64,000 nt of DNA, from assembly GCA_902618695.1 (NCBI GenBank), contig CACNCB010000001.1, positions 124,001 to 188,000 of the forward strand, in the 5' to 3' direction. The position numbers and the translations under genes are program-made. Source of the stretch: an uncultured Pelagibacteraceae bacterium. GTDB lineage: Bacteria > Pseudomonadota > Alphaproteobacteria > Pelagibacterales > Pelagibacteraceae. This document shows, one piece after another, positions 7,294-15,127 of the stretch; position 1 is the stretch's first letter, and every line of letters starts with the position of its first letter. The notes under the pieces were generated by a model, which saw nothing but the letters and a program-made list of their open reading frames with translations, ran no database searches and was not told the origin of the DNA.

Positions 7294-8621
7294 AAGTTAT
7301 AACTTTTTGCCATTAATTCGATAGGATGTAGTGCCTCATCATTAGATATGTTTGTATCAACTTCTAACTGTTTTAAATGTTTACCAGCCAAAGGACAATC
7401 CGAAGCCATATATTTATTATTTTTATTTTTAATTTGTCTAGCTGCAGGTCTTCCAACTTTATTTGCTAAGTCATGAGTTTCTTTCATCACTCCAAAAGTT
7501 CCTCCGTGACCTGCACATCTTTCAACTACATCAATTTTAACATTTGGTATTAGTTTTAACATATCTCTTGCTTTGATACCCATGTTCTGTGCTCTCGCAT
7601 GACAAGCATGATGCACAGTTACTCCCCCGTCAATCTCATTTAATCCTTCTACTAATCCCTCATTGTTTGCAATATCCACAACATACTCATCAATATCCAT
7701 AACATTTGCAGATAATTTTTTTATTTTTTCATCGTTTGGTAACAACAAAGGCCATTCAAATTTTAACATCAACCCACAACTCGCTGTTAATGTTACTACT
7801 TTATATCCTTTATCAATCCATTCGATTAAATCCTTGGAAACTTTTTTAGCTTGTTCGACAACTTTTGGCAAATCTGCTTGCTCTAGGAATGGCATCCCAC
7901 AACAACCAGGGTAAGCCTCCTGAACCTCTACACCATTTTTTTTCAAAACTTTTAAAGCAGCAACACCTGTATTTTTTTTATTAAAATTAACGAAACAAGT
8001 TGAATAGATAACAACTTTTCTATCTTTAGAAGGTGTTTGATAATTTATCTTATTTTTATTTTTTTTAAAAAAATTTGAAAACGTTTCTGAGTTATATTTT
8101 GGTAACTGAACTCTTTTATCTATTCCAGTAATTAGTTCTAAGATTTTTCTAATTAATTTATTTTTAATATTTGATGCCCAGTTAACTATTTTTGAGAACA
8201 TAATACCAATTTTAGCGTTTCGATCTATTTGAGCTAATTGTGTTGGTACGCTTGGTAATTTACCTAATTTTTTTTGAGCCGTTCTATATCGCAGCATTAA
8301 ATGTGGAAAATCCAAATCAAAATCATGAGGTGGAACATATGGGCATTTAGTCATAAAACACATATCGCACAAAGTGCATGCATCAACGACAGGAGCAAAT
8401 TGATCACTAGATAAGCTTTCAACATCCTCATTTTTAGACTCATCAATCATGTCAAATAGTTTAGGAAATGAATCGCAGAGATTAAAACATCTTCTGCATC
8501 CATGACAAATATCAAACACTCTTCTCATTTCAGCATCTAATTTTTCAGGATTTAAAAAATCAGGATGCTCAAAATCTATAGGATGTCGTATAGGTGCACC
8601 TAAACTTCCTTCTTTACTCAT
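7290..8621 (-). CDS. GlpC/HdrD-like Fe-S oxidoreductase with two CCG domains
   Basis: A 443-residue predicted electron-transfer protein. It has two ferredoxin-type 4Fe-4S motifs near the N-terminus: C39-x2-C42-x2-C45-x3-C49 and C82-x2-C85-x2-C88-x4-C93, the second followed by P. Two CCG (cysteine-rich) domains follow: C209 with PGC240C241GMPF, and C339 (HHACHARAQ) with C368 in ERCAGHGGTFG. In the second the CC pair is reduced to one cysteine. No membrane segment is seen. It lies between rubrerythrin upstream and DUF3501 downstream. Inference: it may pass electrons to a rubrerythrin that lacks its own rubredoxin domain. Its true donor and acceptor are not shown by sequence. Confidence 0.88.
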   Translation of the reverse strand: MSKEGSLGAPIRHPIDFEHPDFLNPEKLDAEMRRVFDICHGCRRCFNLCDSFPKLFDMIDESKNEDVESLSSDQFAPVVDACTLCDMCFMTKCPYVPPHDFDLDFPHLMLRYRTAQKKLGKLPSVPTQLAQIDRNAKIGIMFSKIVNWASNIKNKLIRKILELITGIDKRVQLPKYNSETFSNFFKKNKNKINYQTPSKDRKVVIYSTCFVNFNKKNTGVAALKVLKKNGVEVQEAYPGCCGMPFLEQADLPKVVEQAKKVSKDLIEWIDKGYKVVTLTASCGLMLKFEWPLLLPNDEKIKKLSANVMDIDEYVVDIANNEGLVEGLNEIDGGVTVHHACHARAQNMGIKARDMLKLIPNVKIDVVERCAGHGGTFGVMKETHDLANKVGRPAARQIKNKNNKYMASDCPLAGKHLKQLEVDTNISNDEALHPIELMAKSYNL

Positions 8622-8652
8622 ATAATTAAGTTTTTTGAAATTCGAATTGTTT

Positions 8653-8677
8653 TTAGTGGGCGTTAAACGCCCACTAA
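8653..8677 (-). terminator. GC-rich hairpin between rubrerythrin and the Fe-S protein gene
   Basis: A perfect 10 bp stem, TTAGTGGGCG / CGCCCACTAA, with loop TTAAA sits in the 64 bp between the two genes. Seven of the ten stem pairs cluster as GTGGGCG, so it stands out in this AT-rich DNA. Neither side has a real U-tract; reading the minus strand, AAAAACAATT follows. It is therefore more likely a partial terminator or mRNA-stabilising processing hairpin than a full stop. Either would make rubrerythrin more abundant than the two genes behind it. Confidence 0.6.
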
Positions 8678-8685
8678 GAAATTGA

Positions 8686-9102
8686 TTAGCTAATAGACTC
8701 TAAAGTTTTTTGGAATTTACCAGCGTGCGATTTTTCAGCTTTAGCTAAAGTTTCAAACCAATCGGCAATTTCCTCAAAGCCTTCTTCTCTAGCTGTTTTA
8801 GCCATACCAGGGTACATATCAGTATACTCATGAGTTTCACCTTGTACTGCTGAAGCTAAGTTAGCTTTTGTTTCGCCAATTGGCATACCAGTTCCTGGAT
8901 CACCAACTTCTTCAAGATACTCCAAATGACCATGTGCATGGCCAGTTTCACCTTCGGCTGTTGATCTAAAAACTGCAGCTACATCATTGTAACCTTCTAT
9001 GTCAGCTTTTTGTGCAAAGTAAAGATATCTTCTGTTTGCTTGACTTTCACCAGCAAACGCTTCTTTTAAATTTTCTTCTGTTTTACTTCCTTTTAAAGAC
9101 AT
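8686..9102 (-). CDS. rbr: Rubrerythrin (diiron domain only)
   Basis: A diiron non-haem peroxidase that reduces hydrogen peroxide. The 138-residue four-helix ferritin-like domain carries the ligands as two helix pairs: E19 and E52-x2-H55 (EGETGH), then E89 (with E92) and E123-x2-H126 (EKSHAG). The C-terminal rubredoxin domain of classical rubrerythrin is absent, so electrons must come from another protein; the downstream Fe-S protein is the obvious candidate. A strong Shine-Dalgarno sequence (AAAGGAG) precedes the ATG, unusual in this window and suggesting high translation. The promoter carries a palindrome and an Irr-box-like site. First gene of the rbr/Fe-S/DUF3501 run. Confidence 0.95.
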   Translation of the reverse strand: MSLKGSKTEENLKEAFAGESQANRRYLYFAQKADIEGYNDVAAVFRSTAEGETGHAHGHLEYLEEVGDPGTGMPIGETKANLASAVQGETHEYTDMYPGMAKTAREEGFEEIADWFETLAKAEKSHAGKFQKTLESIS

Positions 9103-9128
9103 TTTTTCTCCTTTGTAATGATAAGTAA

Positions 9129-9158
9129 ATCATATAATGCATCTTGACATTATGTCAA
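9129..9158 (-). promoter_or_regulatory. Rubrerythrin sigma-70-type promoter with a palindromic operator over the -35 box
   Basis: Read on the minus strand, TTGACA (9158-9153) and TATGAT (9134-9129) are separated by 18 bp, a near-consensus housekeeping promoter ending 26 bp before the rubrerythrin start codon. The -35 box is half of a perfect inverted repeat, TTGACAT-A-ATGTCAA (9144-9158, 7 bp arms around one central base). A dimeric regulator bound there would block RNA polymerase. The regulator is not identified: a Fur/PerR-type or another redox-responsive protein is possible. Confidence 0.65.
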
Positions 9159-9161
9159 TAG

Positions 9162-9178
9162 TTTAGAATTATTATAAT
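9162..9178 (+). promoter_or_regulatory. Irr-box-like site upstream of rubrerythrin
   Basis: TTTAGAATTATTATAAT matches the published alphaproteobacterial Irr (iron control element) consensus TTTAGAAYNRTTCTAAA at 15 of 17 positions. It lies just upstream of the rubrerythrin -35 element, and sixteen of its bases recur at the irr/fabA junction 480 bp away. Irr is encoded next door. Placement just upstream of -35 would suit activation or partial repression. Binding is inferred, not shown. Confidence 0.6.
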
Positions 9179-9207
9179 GTAGTTTTTAAGTGTATGATTT
9201 AATTAAA

Positions 9208-9636
9208 TTATTTTTGATTTTGATTATCACTCGCAACCTTAATCAAAACTTCTACTGAACTTATTTTTTTCCCAGTGATATTTTTTTTAATATTAACAGG
9301 ATCAATTTCATTCTCATTACAATCGATTAGCTCATTCGTATCCTCATCAAAAAAATGATAGTGTGCTGATGTATTTGTATCAAAATAACTTTTGTGACTA
9401 TCGATTGAAATTTCTTTTAAATATCCTTTCTTTTCGAATGCATGAACTGTGTTATAAACTGTAGCTAAGGATATCTTTTGATTCATTTTCTCAGATATTA
9501 TTTTAACCAAATCGTTAATTGTGAAATGGAAAGTTTTTTCTCTATTAAACAAAACTTCGCACATATTTACTCTTTGCTTAGTAGGTCTAAGTCCTACTTC
9601 TCTTAATTTTTCAATAAAATTGCAGTTTTTTGACAT
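9208..9636 (-). CDS. irr: Iron-responsive Fur-family regulator Irr
   Basis: A 142-residue Fur-superfamily repressor. The winged helix includes GLRPTKQRVNMCEVLF (15-30) and SLATVYNTVHAFEKKGYL (56-73). It is followed by the Irr-specific stretch KSYFDTNTSAHYHFF (82-96), which separates Irr from Fur, Mur and PerR. In rhizobial Irr the equivalent HHH motif binds haem; here it is H92-Y-H94, with the middle histidine lost. No N-terminal haem regulatory CP motif is present. Known biology: Irr senses haem/iron status and controls iron, haem and peroxide genes. The gene diverges from fabA-fabB-fabI, the order found in rhizobia. An Irr-box-like sequence lies 6 bp upstream of its start, implying autoregulation. 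Confidence 0.92.
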   Translation of the reverse strand: MSKNCNFIEKLREVGLRPTKQRVNMCEVLFNREKTFHFTINDLVKIISEKMNQKISLATVYNTVHAFEKKGYLKEISIDSHKSYFDTNTSAHYHFFDEDTNELIDCNENEIDPVNIKKNITGKKISSVEVLIKVASDNQNQK

Positions 9637-9641
9637 TGTTT

Positions 9642-9658
9642 TTTATAATAATTCTAAA
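9642..9658 (-). promoter_or_regulatory. Irr-box-like site in the irr/fabA divergent promoter
   Basis: The plus strand reads TTTATAATAATTCTAAA, 16 of 17 matches to the Irr consensus TTTAGAAYNRTTCTAAA and a near-perfect inverted repeat. Its reverse complement shares 16 consecutive bases with the site upstream of rubrerythrin. It sits 6 bp from the irr start codon and 71 bp from the likely fabA start, so it could control irr itself and the fab operon. Confidence 0.65.
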
Positions 9659-9729
9659 GTATGAATAAAAATATACTGTTTTATTATATTATATTAAGAA
9701 TAAATCAAGTATTAAGGGAACTCAAAATT

Positions 9730-10230
9730 ATGAAAAAAAACTCATACTCCTATGATGATCTAATAACTTGTGGAAATGGTGATCTTTTTGGTCCTGGTAA
9801 TGCTAAATTACCTCTCCCACCAATGCTTATGTTTGACAGAATAACAGAAATCAATGAAACTAATGGTGCATTTAATAAAGGCTCATTGAAAGCTGAATTA
9901 GATATTAAAAATGACCTTTGGTTTTTTGATTGTCATTTTAAAAAAGACCCAGTTATGCCAGGGTGCTTAGGTTTGGATGCTATGTGGCAACTGGTCGGAT
10001 TTTTTCTAGGTTGGCTAGGAAATCCTGGAAAAGGAAGAGCATTAGGTGTGGGTACTGTGAAGTTTACAGGTGAAGTTTTACAAAATGTGAAAAATGTAAG
10101 ATATGAAATAGATATGAAGAAAATTATGTCTCCTGGAGAAACAACTGTAGGGCTTGCAAATGGAATTGTTCTTGCAGATAATAAAAAAATATATTCAGCA
10201 GAAAGTTTAAAAGTGGGGTTATTTAAATAA
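9730..10230 (+). CDS. fabA: 3-hydroxydecanoyl-ACP dehydratase/isomerase FabA
   Basis: Dehydrates 3-hydroxyacyl-ACP and isomerises trans-2 to cis-3-decenoyl-ACP, the branch point for anaerobic-type unsaturated fatty acid synthesis. I start at the ATG at 9730 (166 aa, [12 protein letters not shown]), which aligns with the normal FabA N-terminus and has AAGGGAA upstream; an in-frame ATG at 9661 would add 23 unrelated residues. Catalytic His69 (FFDCHF) and Asp83 ([10 protein letters not shown]) are present, with DPVMPG between them. The TAA overlaps the fabB ATG by one base. The divergent irr gene and its box suggest control by iron or haem status. Confidence 0.97.
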   Translation: MKKNSYSYDDLITCGNGDLFGPGNAKLPLPPMLMFDRITEINETNGAFNKGSLKAELDIKNDLWFFDCHFKKDPVMPGCLGLDAMWQLVGFFLGWLGNPGKGRALGVGTVKFTGEVLQNVKNVRYEIDMKKIMSPGETTVGLANGIVLADNKKIYSAESLKVGLFK

Positions 10231-11441
10231 TGAGAAGGGTAGTTATTACAGGTTTAGGAGTAGTTTCTTGCTTAGGAAATAATCAGGAAGAAGTTCATCA
10301 ATCTCTATTGAATTCCAAATCTGGGATTTCTTTTGCTGAAGACTATAAAGAACACAACTTAAAAAGCCAAGTTCATGGTAAACCAAATATTAAACTTGAA
10401 GATCATATAGATAGAAAAACAATCAGATTTATGGGTTCAGGTTCGGCTTACAATTATATTGCTATGAAAGAGGCTATTGAAGACTCTGGATTAGAAGAAA
10501 GTGAAGTAAGTAATTTTAAAACTGGAATTGTCATGGGTTCAGGAGGACCTTCTATAGAAAATGTAATTTTAGCAGCAGACAAAACTAGAGCTAAGACACC
10601 GAAATTAATGGGGCCTTTTATTGTTCCCAGAACTATGGCCAGTACTGCTTCAGCAACACTTGCTGTTCCATTTAAAATAAAAGGAACTAATTATACAATG
10701 AGCTCTGCTTGTGCAACAAGTGGACACTGTATTGGAAACTCAATGGAATTAATCCAGATGGGTAAACAAGATATTGTCTTTGCAGGTGGCAGCGAAGAAA
10801 TTCATTGGGCGATGACAGCAATGTTTGATGCAATGACTGCATTATCCTCAAAATATAATGATACACCTGAATTGGCCTCAAGAGCTTACGACAAAACAAG
10901 AGATGGATTTGTGATCGCAGGTGGCGCCGGAGTATTAGTGCTTGAGGAATATGAACATGCCAAAGCAAGAGGTGCCAAAATATACGCGGAATTAACTGGT
11001 TATGGAGCAACTTCAGATGGTTACGACATGGTTGCACCATCTGGTGAGGGCGCTGTTAGATGTATGAAAATGGCTATGGCAACTGCTAAAAATAAAATTG
11101 ATTATATTAATACTCATGGAACATCTACTCCAGTAGGGGATATAACTGAGCTTAATGCTATTAAAGAAACTTTTGAGGACAATATTCCTAAAATAAGTTC
11201 AACAAAATCTTTATCAGGTCATCCTTTGGGGGCGGCTTCTGTTCATGAAGCAATTTATTGTTTAATAATGATGAAAAATAATTTCATAACAGGCTCCGCA
11301 AATATTACTGAAATGGATGAGGATGCTAAAAAATTTCCAATCGTTGCAAAAACTGAAACTGAATCGACATTAAATACAGTGATGTCAAATAGTTTTGGTT
11401 TTGGGGGAACTAACGCAGCTTTAATTTTTGAAAAGGTTTAA
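10230..11441 (+). CDS. fabB: 3-oxoacyl-ACP synthase I FabB
   Basis: A beta-ketoacyl-ACP synthase that extends cis-3-decenoyl-ACP and so commits chains to unsaturated fatty acids. At 403 aa it has the full thiolase fold. The active-site triad is Cys161 in SSACATSGH, His296 in [11 protein letters not shown] and His331 in [12 protein letters not shown], with Lys326 in STKSLSG. The C-terminus has the usual [14 protein letters not shown]. It is paired with fabA through a TAATG overlap and lies 3 bp before fabI, so the three form one operon. FabB rather than FabF is favoured by this fabA linkage. Confidence 0.97.
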   Translation: MRRVVITGLGVVSCLGNNQEEVHQSLLNSKSGISFAEDYKEHNLKSQVHGKPNIKLEDHIDRKTIRFMGSGSAYNYIAMKEAIEDSGLEESEVSNFKTGIVMGSGGPSIENVILAADKTRAKTPKLMGPFIVPRTMASTASATLAVPFKIKGTNYTMSSACATSGHCIGNSMELIQMGKQDIVFAGGSEEIHWAMTAMFDAMTALSSKYNDTPELASRAYDKTRDGFVIAGGAGVLVLEEYEHAKARGAKIYAELTGYGATSDGYDMVAPSGEGAVRCMKMAMATAKNKIDYINTHGTSTPVGDITELNAIKETFEDNIPKISSTKSLSGHPLGAASVHEAIYCLIMMKNNFITGSANITEMDEDAKKFPIVAKTETESTLNTVMSNSFGFGGTNAALIFEKV

Positions 11442-11444
11442 TTT

Positions 11445-12230
11445 ATGAGTTTGATGAAAGGTAAAAAGGGATTAATCATGGGTGTAGCCAATGAAAGATC
11501 AATTGCCTGGGGTATTTCTCAAAAACTTGCCGAGGCTGGAGCGGAGTTAGCATTTACATATTTAGGTGATGCTCTTAAAAAAAGAGTTATTCCTCTAGCG
11601 GAAAAATTAAATTCAAATGTTACATTTAGTTGTGATGTCGAAAAAAAAGACGAAGTAGTAAAATTATTTAAGGATATCAAATCTAAATGGAGTGAAATTG
11701 ATTTTGTTGTTCATGCAGTCGCTTTTTCTGATAAGTCAGAATTGTCAGGTGAATATTTAAATACTACTAGAGAAAACTTTTTAAAAAGTATGTTAATTTC
11801 ATGTTTTTCATTCACTGAGGTAGCCAAAGAAGCCTCTAAAGTAATGAAAGACGGTGGTAGTATGTTAACTTTAACTTACGAGTCCACAAAAGCTATTCCA
11901 AATTATAATGTAATGGGTGTTTGTAAATCAGCATTAGAAGCAAGTGTAAAATACCTAGCTAGAGACTTAGGAACCAAAGGTATTAGAGTTAACGCTATCA
12001 GTGCCGGACCTATTAAAACACTGGCGGCTTCTGCAATTGGAGATGCCAAATTCTTATATAAGTGGAATGAAGACCATTCTTTTCTTAAGAGAAATGTTGA
12101 TATTCATGATGTTGGAAACTCAGCATTATATTTATTAAGTAACCTTGCAAATGGGGTTACTGGTGAAATTCACTATGTAGATTCTGGATATAACAAAGTT
12201 GGGATGCCAGATCCAAAGAATATTAGCTAA
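11445..12230 (+). CDS. fabI: Enoyl-ACP reductase FabI
   Basis: An NADH-dependent enoyl-ACP reductase for the last step of each elongation cycle. It is 261 aa, the E. coli length. The N-terminus KGKKGLIMGVANERSIAWGI is the FabI variant of the SDR nucleotide site. Catalytic Tyr145 and the Y154-x6-K161 pair (PNYNVMGVCKS) are present, followed by GIRVNAISAGPIKTLAA. It closes the fabA-fabB-fabI run, with a strong hairpin and T-rich tail 70-130 bp downstream. Other fabI copies may exist elsewhere; in rhizobia this locus carries one of two. Confidence 0.97.
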   Translation: MSLMKGKKGLIMGVANERSIAWGISQKLAEAGAELAFTYLGDALKKRVIPLAEKLNSNVTFSCDVEKKDEVVKLFKDIKSKWSEIDFVVHAVAFSDKSELSGEYLNTTRENFLKSMLISCFSFTEVAKEASKVMKDGGSMLTLTYESTKAIPNYNVMGVCKSALEASVKYLARDLGTKGIRVNAISAGPIKTLAASAIGDAKFLYKWNEDHSFLKRNVDIHDVGNSALYLLSNLANGVTGEIHYVDSGYNKVGMPDPKNIS

Positions 12231-12244
12231 AATAAATCAAAGGT

Positions 12245-12364
12245 ATGGAAATACTAATATTTATATCGTGTCTTATATTTGTTATTTATTATTTGTTTAG
12301 ACCCACCTCTAAAAAAGAAAAGGACCAATTTGATGATAAGAACAATTGGCGAGGTGGGTTTTAA
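12245..12364 (+). CDS. Possible 39-residue single-pass membrane protein
   Basis: An ATG at 12245 opens 39 codons ending in TAA. The product has a hydrophobic N-terminal helix (ILIFISCLIFVIYYLF, residues 3-18), a basic/acidic tail and a C-terminal WRGGF. It begins 14 bp after fabI. The layout resembles a small membrane protein, but the possible Shine-Dalgarno sequence (AAAGG) is only one base from the ATG, and the second half coincides with the fabI terminator hairpin. I do not recognise a family. It may be a chance ORF; conservation in related genomes would decide. Confidence 0.35.
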   Translation: MEILIFISCLIFVIYYLFRPTSKKEKDQFDDKNNWRGGF

Positions 12365-12369
12365 TTTTT
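12301..12369 (+). terminator. Terminator of the fabA-fabB-fabI operon
   Basis: ACCCACCTC (12301-12309) pairs perfectly with GAGGTGGGT (12351-12359). Inside the 41-base interval CCAATT (12325-12330) pairs with AATTGG (12344-12349). The plus strand then reads TTTTAATTTTT. The orientation suits termination of fabI transcripts. The minus side lacks a U-tract, so it would not stop pnp transcripts as efficiently. It overlaps the possible small ORF. Confidence 0.65.
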
Positions 12370-14440
12370 ATTCAGTAGCTTGTTTAATAGAAAGTTTAAC
12401 TTTACCTCTATCGAAACCAATCACTTTAACTTTTACCTCGTCGCCTTCTTTCACAACATCGGTTACTTTAGCTACTCTTTTATCTGCAAGTTCTGAAATA
12501 TGAACTAGTCCATCTTGTTTTCCTAAGAAATTAACAAATGCACCAAACTCCATAATCTTCATTACTTTTCCTGAATAAATTTTGTTTAATTCAGCTCTTG
12601 CAGTGATGTCTTTAATCATTTGCATTGCAATGTTTCTGGACTCTTCATCTGGAGCAGCAACTGTAACCACACCTTCGTCATTTACATCTACTTTCGCACC
12701 TGATTTTTCAACTATCTCTCTGATTGTTGCACCACCTTTTCCAATCACAGCTGCAATGTCTTTTTTATCTACATTGACTTGTTCCATTTTTGGAGTGTGT
12801 TTTCCAACATCAGATCTTGAAGCTGATAATGCTTTATTCATTTCACCTAAAATGTGAACTCTTCCATCTTTAGCTTGGCTTAAAGCCTGCTCCATAATTT
12901 CAAATGTAATACCTGTAATTTTGATATCCATTTGAAGAGAGGTAATTCCATCTTTAGTTCCAGCAACTTTAAAGTCCATGTCACCAAGGTGATCTTCATC
13001 ACCTAGAATGTCTGAAAGGACACTGAAATCATCACCTTCTTTAATTAATCCCATTGCAATACCTGCAACTGGTTCTTTAATCGGTACTCCTGCATCCATT
13101 AATGCTAAAGAAGTTCCACAAACAGTCGCCATTGAAGAAGAGCCATTAGACTCTGTAATCTCCGAAACTACTCTAAAAGTATATGGAAATGCTTCTTTTG
13201 TAGGTAAGGAAGAGTTAATTGCCCTCCAAGCTAATTTACCATGACCAATTTCTCTTCTACCTGTTCCAATTCTTCCAGTTTCTCCAACTGAAAAAGGAGG
13301 AAAATTATAGTGAAGCATAAATCGTTCTCTTTGAAGCCCATCTAAGCTTTCAATTCTCTGTTCATCATCAGATGTTCCTAAAGTTGCAACCACTATTGCT
13401 TGAGTTTCACCTCTAGTAAACAATGCAGAACCATGTGCTCTAGGTAAAACACCCACTTCACATTCGATAGGTCTTACATCAGATAAACCTCTACCATCAA
13501 TTCTATTTTTGTTTTTTAGAATTTCAGTTCTGACAATTGATTTTTCTAGATTTTTTAACTGACTGTTAACATCAAGATCTGTGTATTTTTCATCTTCCTC
13601 GTAAAGTTTTTTAGCTTTATCAGTGATTTCAGAGATTTGATTTGATCTATCTTGTTTGTCTCTTTTTGCAAAAGCTTTTTTAAGATCTTCTGTAAAAGTT
13701 TCTTCAAGTTTTTTCTTAACCTCAGAAAGATCTTTCTTTTCTACAGTCCACTCTGGTTTTCTGCATTCTTTTGCAAGTTCCTCAATCATCTCAATTACTG
13801 GAACAAAACCCTCATGACCAAATTTAACTGCGTTTAACATTTCTTCTTCTGTTAAACCATTTGCTTCAGACTCAACCATAAGCACAGCATCTTTTGTACC
13901 TGCAACGACTAAATCTAATTTTGATTTTTCTAAATCAGCTTTAGATGGATTTAGAACATATTTACCATCAATAAAACCAACTCTTGAAGCTCCTACAGGA
14001 CCCATAAATGGTATTCCTGATATAGCTAATGCAGCTGATGACGCTGTGATTGATAAAATATCTGGTTCATTTTCTTTATCGTATGAAATTACAGTTGGTA
14101 ACAACTGAACTTCATTTTTAAATTCATCAGGAAACAAAGGTCTGATTGGTCTATCAATTAATCTCGAGATTAATGTTTCACTCTCGGTTGGCCTTGCTTC
14201 TCTTTTAAAATATCCACCTGGAATTTTTCCAGCTGCATAATATTTTTCTTGGTAATTTACAGATAATGGAAAGTAATCCATATCAGGATTTACTTTTTTT
14301 GCTCCAACTACTGTTGCTAGTACGACTGTCTCTCCACATGTTGCGATTATTGCACCGTCTGCCTGTCTTGCTACTTTACCTGTTTCTAAACTTATCTTCT
14401 TTCCTGCTACTTCAATTTCCTTCTTGTGTACTTTAAACAT
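12368..14440 (-). CDS. pnp: Polyribonucleotide nucleotidyltransferase (PNPase)
   Basis: A phosphorolytic 3'-5' exoribonuclease of RNA turnover and the degradosome. The 690-residue protein (E. coli 711) contains two RNase PH domains (about 1-220 and 310-540) with GRRDIGHG-type phosphate-site residues (here [14 protein letters not shown]), a linker helical domain, a KH domain with [10 protein letters not shown] near 560, and a C-terminal S1 domain ([26 protein letters not shown]). It lies downstream of rpsO as in most proteobacteria. The intervening leader is a degenerate GAAACG-type repeat, described separately. ATGs upstream at the leader end are out of frame. Confidence 0.98.
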   Translation of the reverse strand: MFKVHKKEIEVAGKKISLETGKVARQADGAIIATCGETVVLATVVGAKKVNPDMDYFPLSVNYQEKYYAAGKIPGGYFKREARPTESETLISRLIDRPIRPLFPDEFKNEVQLLPTVISYDKENEPDILSITASSAALAISGIPFMGPVGASRVGFIDGKYVLNPSKADLEKSKLDLVVAGTKDAVLMVESEANGLTEEEMLNAVKFGHEGFVPVIEMIEELAKECRKPEWTVEKKDLSEVKKKLEETFTEDLKKAFAKRDKQDRSNQISEITDKAKKLYEEDEKYTDLDVNSQLKNLEKSIVRTEILKNKNRIDGRGLSDVRPIECEVGVLPRAHGSALFTRGETQAIVVATLGTSDDEQRIESLDGLQRERFMLHYNFPPFSVGETGRIGTGRREIGHGKLAWRAINSSLPTKEAFPYTFRVVSEITESNGSSSMATVCGTSLALMDAGVPIKEPVAGIAMGLIKEGDDFSVLSDILGDEDHLGDMDFKVAGTKDGITSLQMDIKITGITFEIMEQALSQAKDGRVHILGEMNKALSASRSDVGKHTPKMEQVNVDKKDIAAVIGKGGATIREIVEKSGAKVDVNDEGVVTVAAPDEESRNIAMQMIKDITARAELNKIYSGKVMKIMEFGAFVNFLGKQDGLVHISELADKRVAKVTDVVKEGDEVKVKVIGFDRGKVKLSIKQATE

Positions 14441-14497
14441 TTCATTTCCATTTCGTTTCGTTCGTTTCGTTCCATTCCGTTCTATCTATCTTGACTT
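14441..14497 (-). repeat. Degenerate GAAACG/GAACG repeat in the rpsO-pnp spacer
   Basis: The 57 bp between rpsO and pnp reads, on the plus strand, a series of TTTCG/TTCG units (TTTCGTTTCGTTCGTTTCG at 14451-14469) continuing into TTCCATTCCG. In the pnp messenger this becomes a purine-rich ladder of GAAACG and GGAAATG units ending at the start codon. In E. coli the same spacer holds an RNase III hairpin through which PNPase controls its own mRNA. No such hairpin is visible here, so the repeat may be an alternative single-stranded binding site. Confidence 0.6.
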
Positions 14498-14746
14498 CTA
14501 TTTTCTTAAATTCAATTTCGACAGTACATTTTTGTAAGAATCCATTTTATTTTTCTTTAGGTATTCTAACAATTTCTTTCTTCTATTTACCGCTCTCAAC
14601 AATCCAACAGATGAATGTTTATCCTTTTTGAATTGCTTAATATGCTTAGAGAGAGTTTCAATTTTCTCTGTTAACAAAGCGATCTGTATCTCTGAAGATC
14701 CAGTATCTTTATCGTGCATTGCTAATTCTTGTGCCTTTTTGTTCAT
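14498..14746 (-). CDS. rpsO: 30S ribosomal protein S15
   Basis: Binds 16S rRNA helices 20-22 and helps join the platform of the small subunit. It is 82 aa, slightly shorter than the 89-residue E. coli protein because the N-terminal arm is trimmed. The family core is clear: HDKDTGSSEIQIALLTEKI (11-29), HIKQFKKDKHSS and LLRAVNRRKKLLEYLKKN. It lies 12 bp downstream of rbfA; the usual truB is not between them. The pnp gene follows. Confidence 0.97.
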   Translation of the reverse strand: MNKKAQELAMHDKDTGSSEIQIALLTEKIETLSKHIKQFKKDKHSSVGLLRAVNRRKKLLEYLKKNKMDSYKNVLSKLNLRK

Positions 14747-14758
14747 GCCTCTTTCTTC

Positions 14759-15127
14759 CTATTTATTTGTTTGTTTTATTAAGTTTTCTATTTTTTCCGC
14801 ATACTCAAAAGACTCGTCTTTTCTAAAAAGTAATTTTGGTAAAAATTTCATAACCACTTTTTGTGATAAAATTTTTCTAATTAAGAATGAGTATTCTTTT
14901 AAAACATTAATTGTTTCCTCTGCATCCTTTCCTCCTAATGGAAGAACATATGCTTTTGCAATTTTTAAATCTGGACTCATTCTAACTTCAGTGACTGTTA
15001 TAGTATTTGTTTCTAAATTTGGCACCTTAGCCTCATTTCTTATAAAAATCATGCTTAAAGACTGTTTAATCATTTCTCCAACTCTAAGCTGTCTTTGTGA
15101 TACTGGTTTTCCTATTCTATCTGCCAT
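14759..15127 (-). CDS. rbfA: Ribosome-binding factor A
   Basis: A small KH-fold protein that matures the 5' end of 16S rRNA and aids cold-shock ribosome assembly. The 122 residues start with RQLRVGEMIKQSLSMIF and include the typical ITVTEVRMSPDLKIAKAYVLP, then QKVVMKFLPKLLFRKDES. Its ATG overlaps the infB stop by one base, so expression is coupled to infB. Family length is about 110-135. Confidence 0.95.
   Translation of the reverse strand: MADRIGKPVSQRQLRVGEMIKQSLSMIFIRNEAKVPNLETNTITVTEVRMSPDLKIAKAYVLPLGGKDAEETINVLKEYSFLIRKILSQKVVMKFLPKLLFRKDESFEYAEKIENLIKQTNK

Noticed and set aside
9144-9158. The dyad TTGACATAATGTCAA as an iron-Rhodo/RirA-type box
   Set aside because: Those boxes are described as TGA-N9-TCA; here the inner spacing is TGA-N7-TCA. 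I keep it as an operator of unknown owner.
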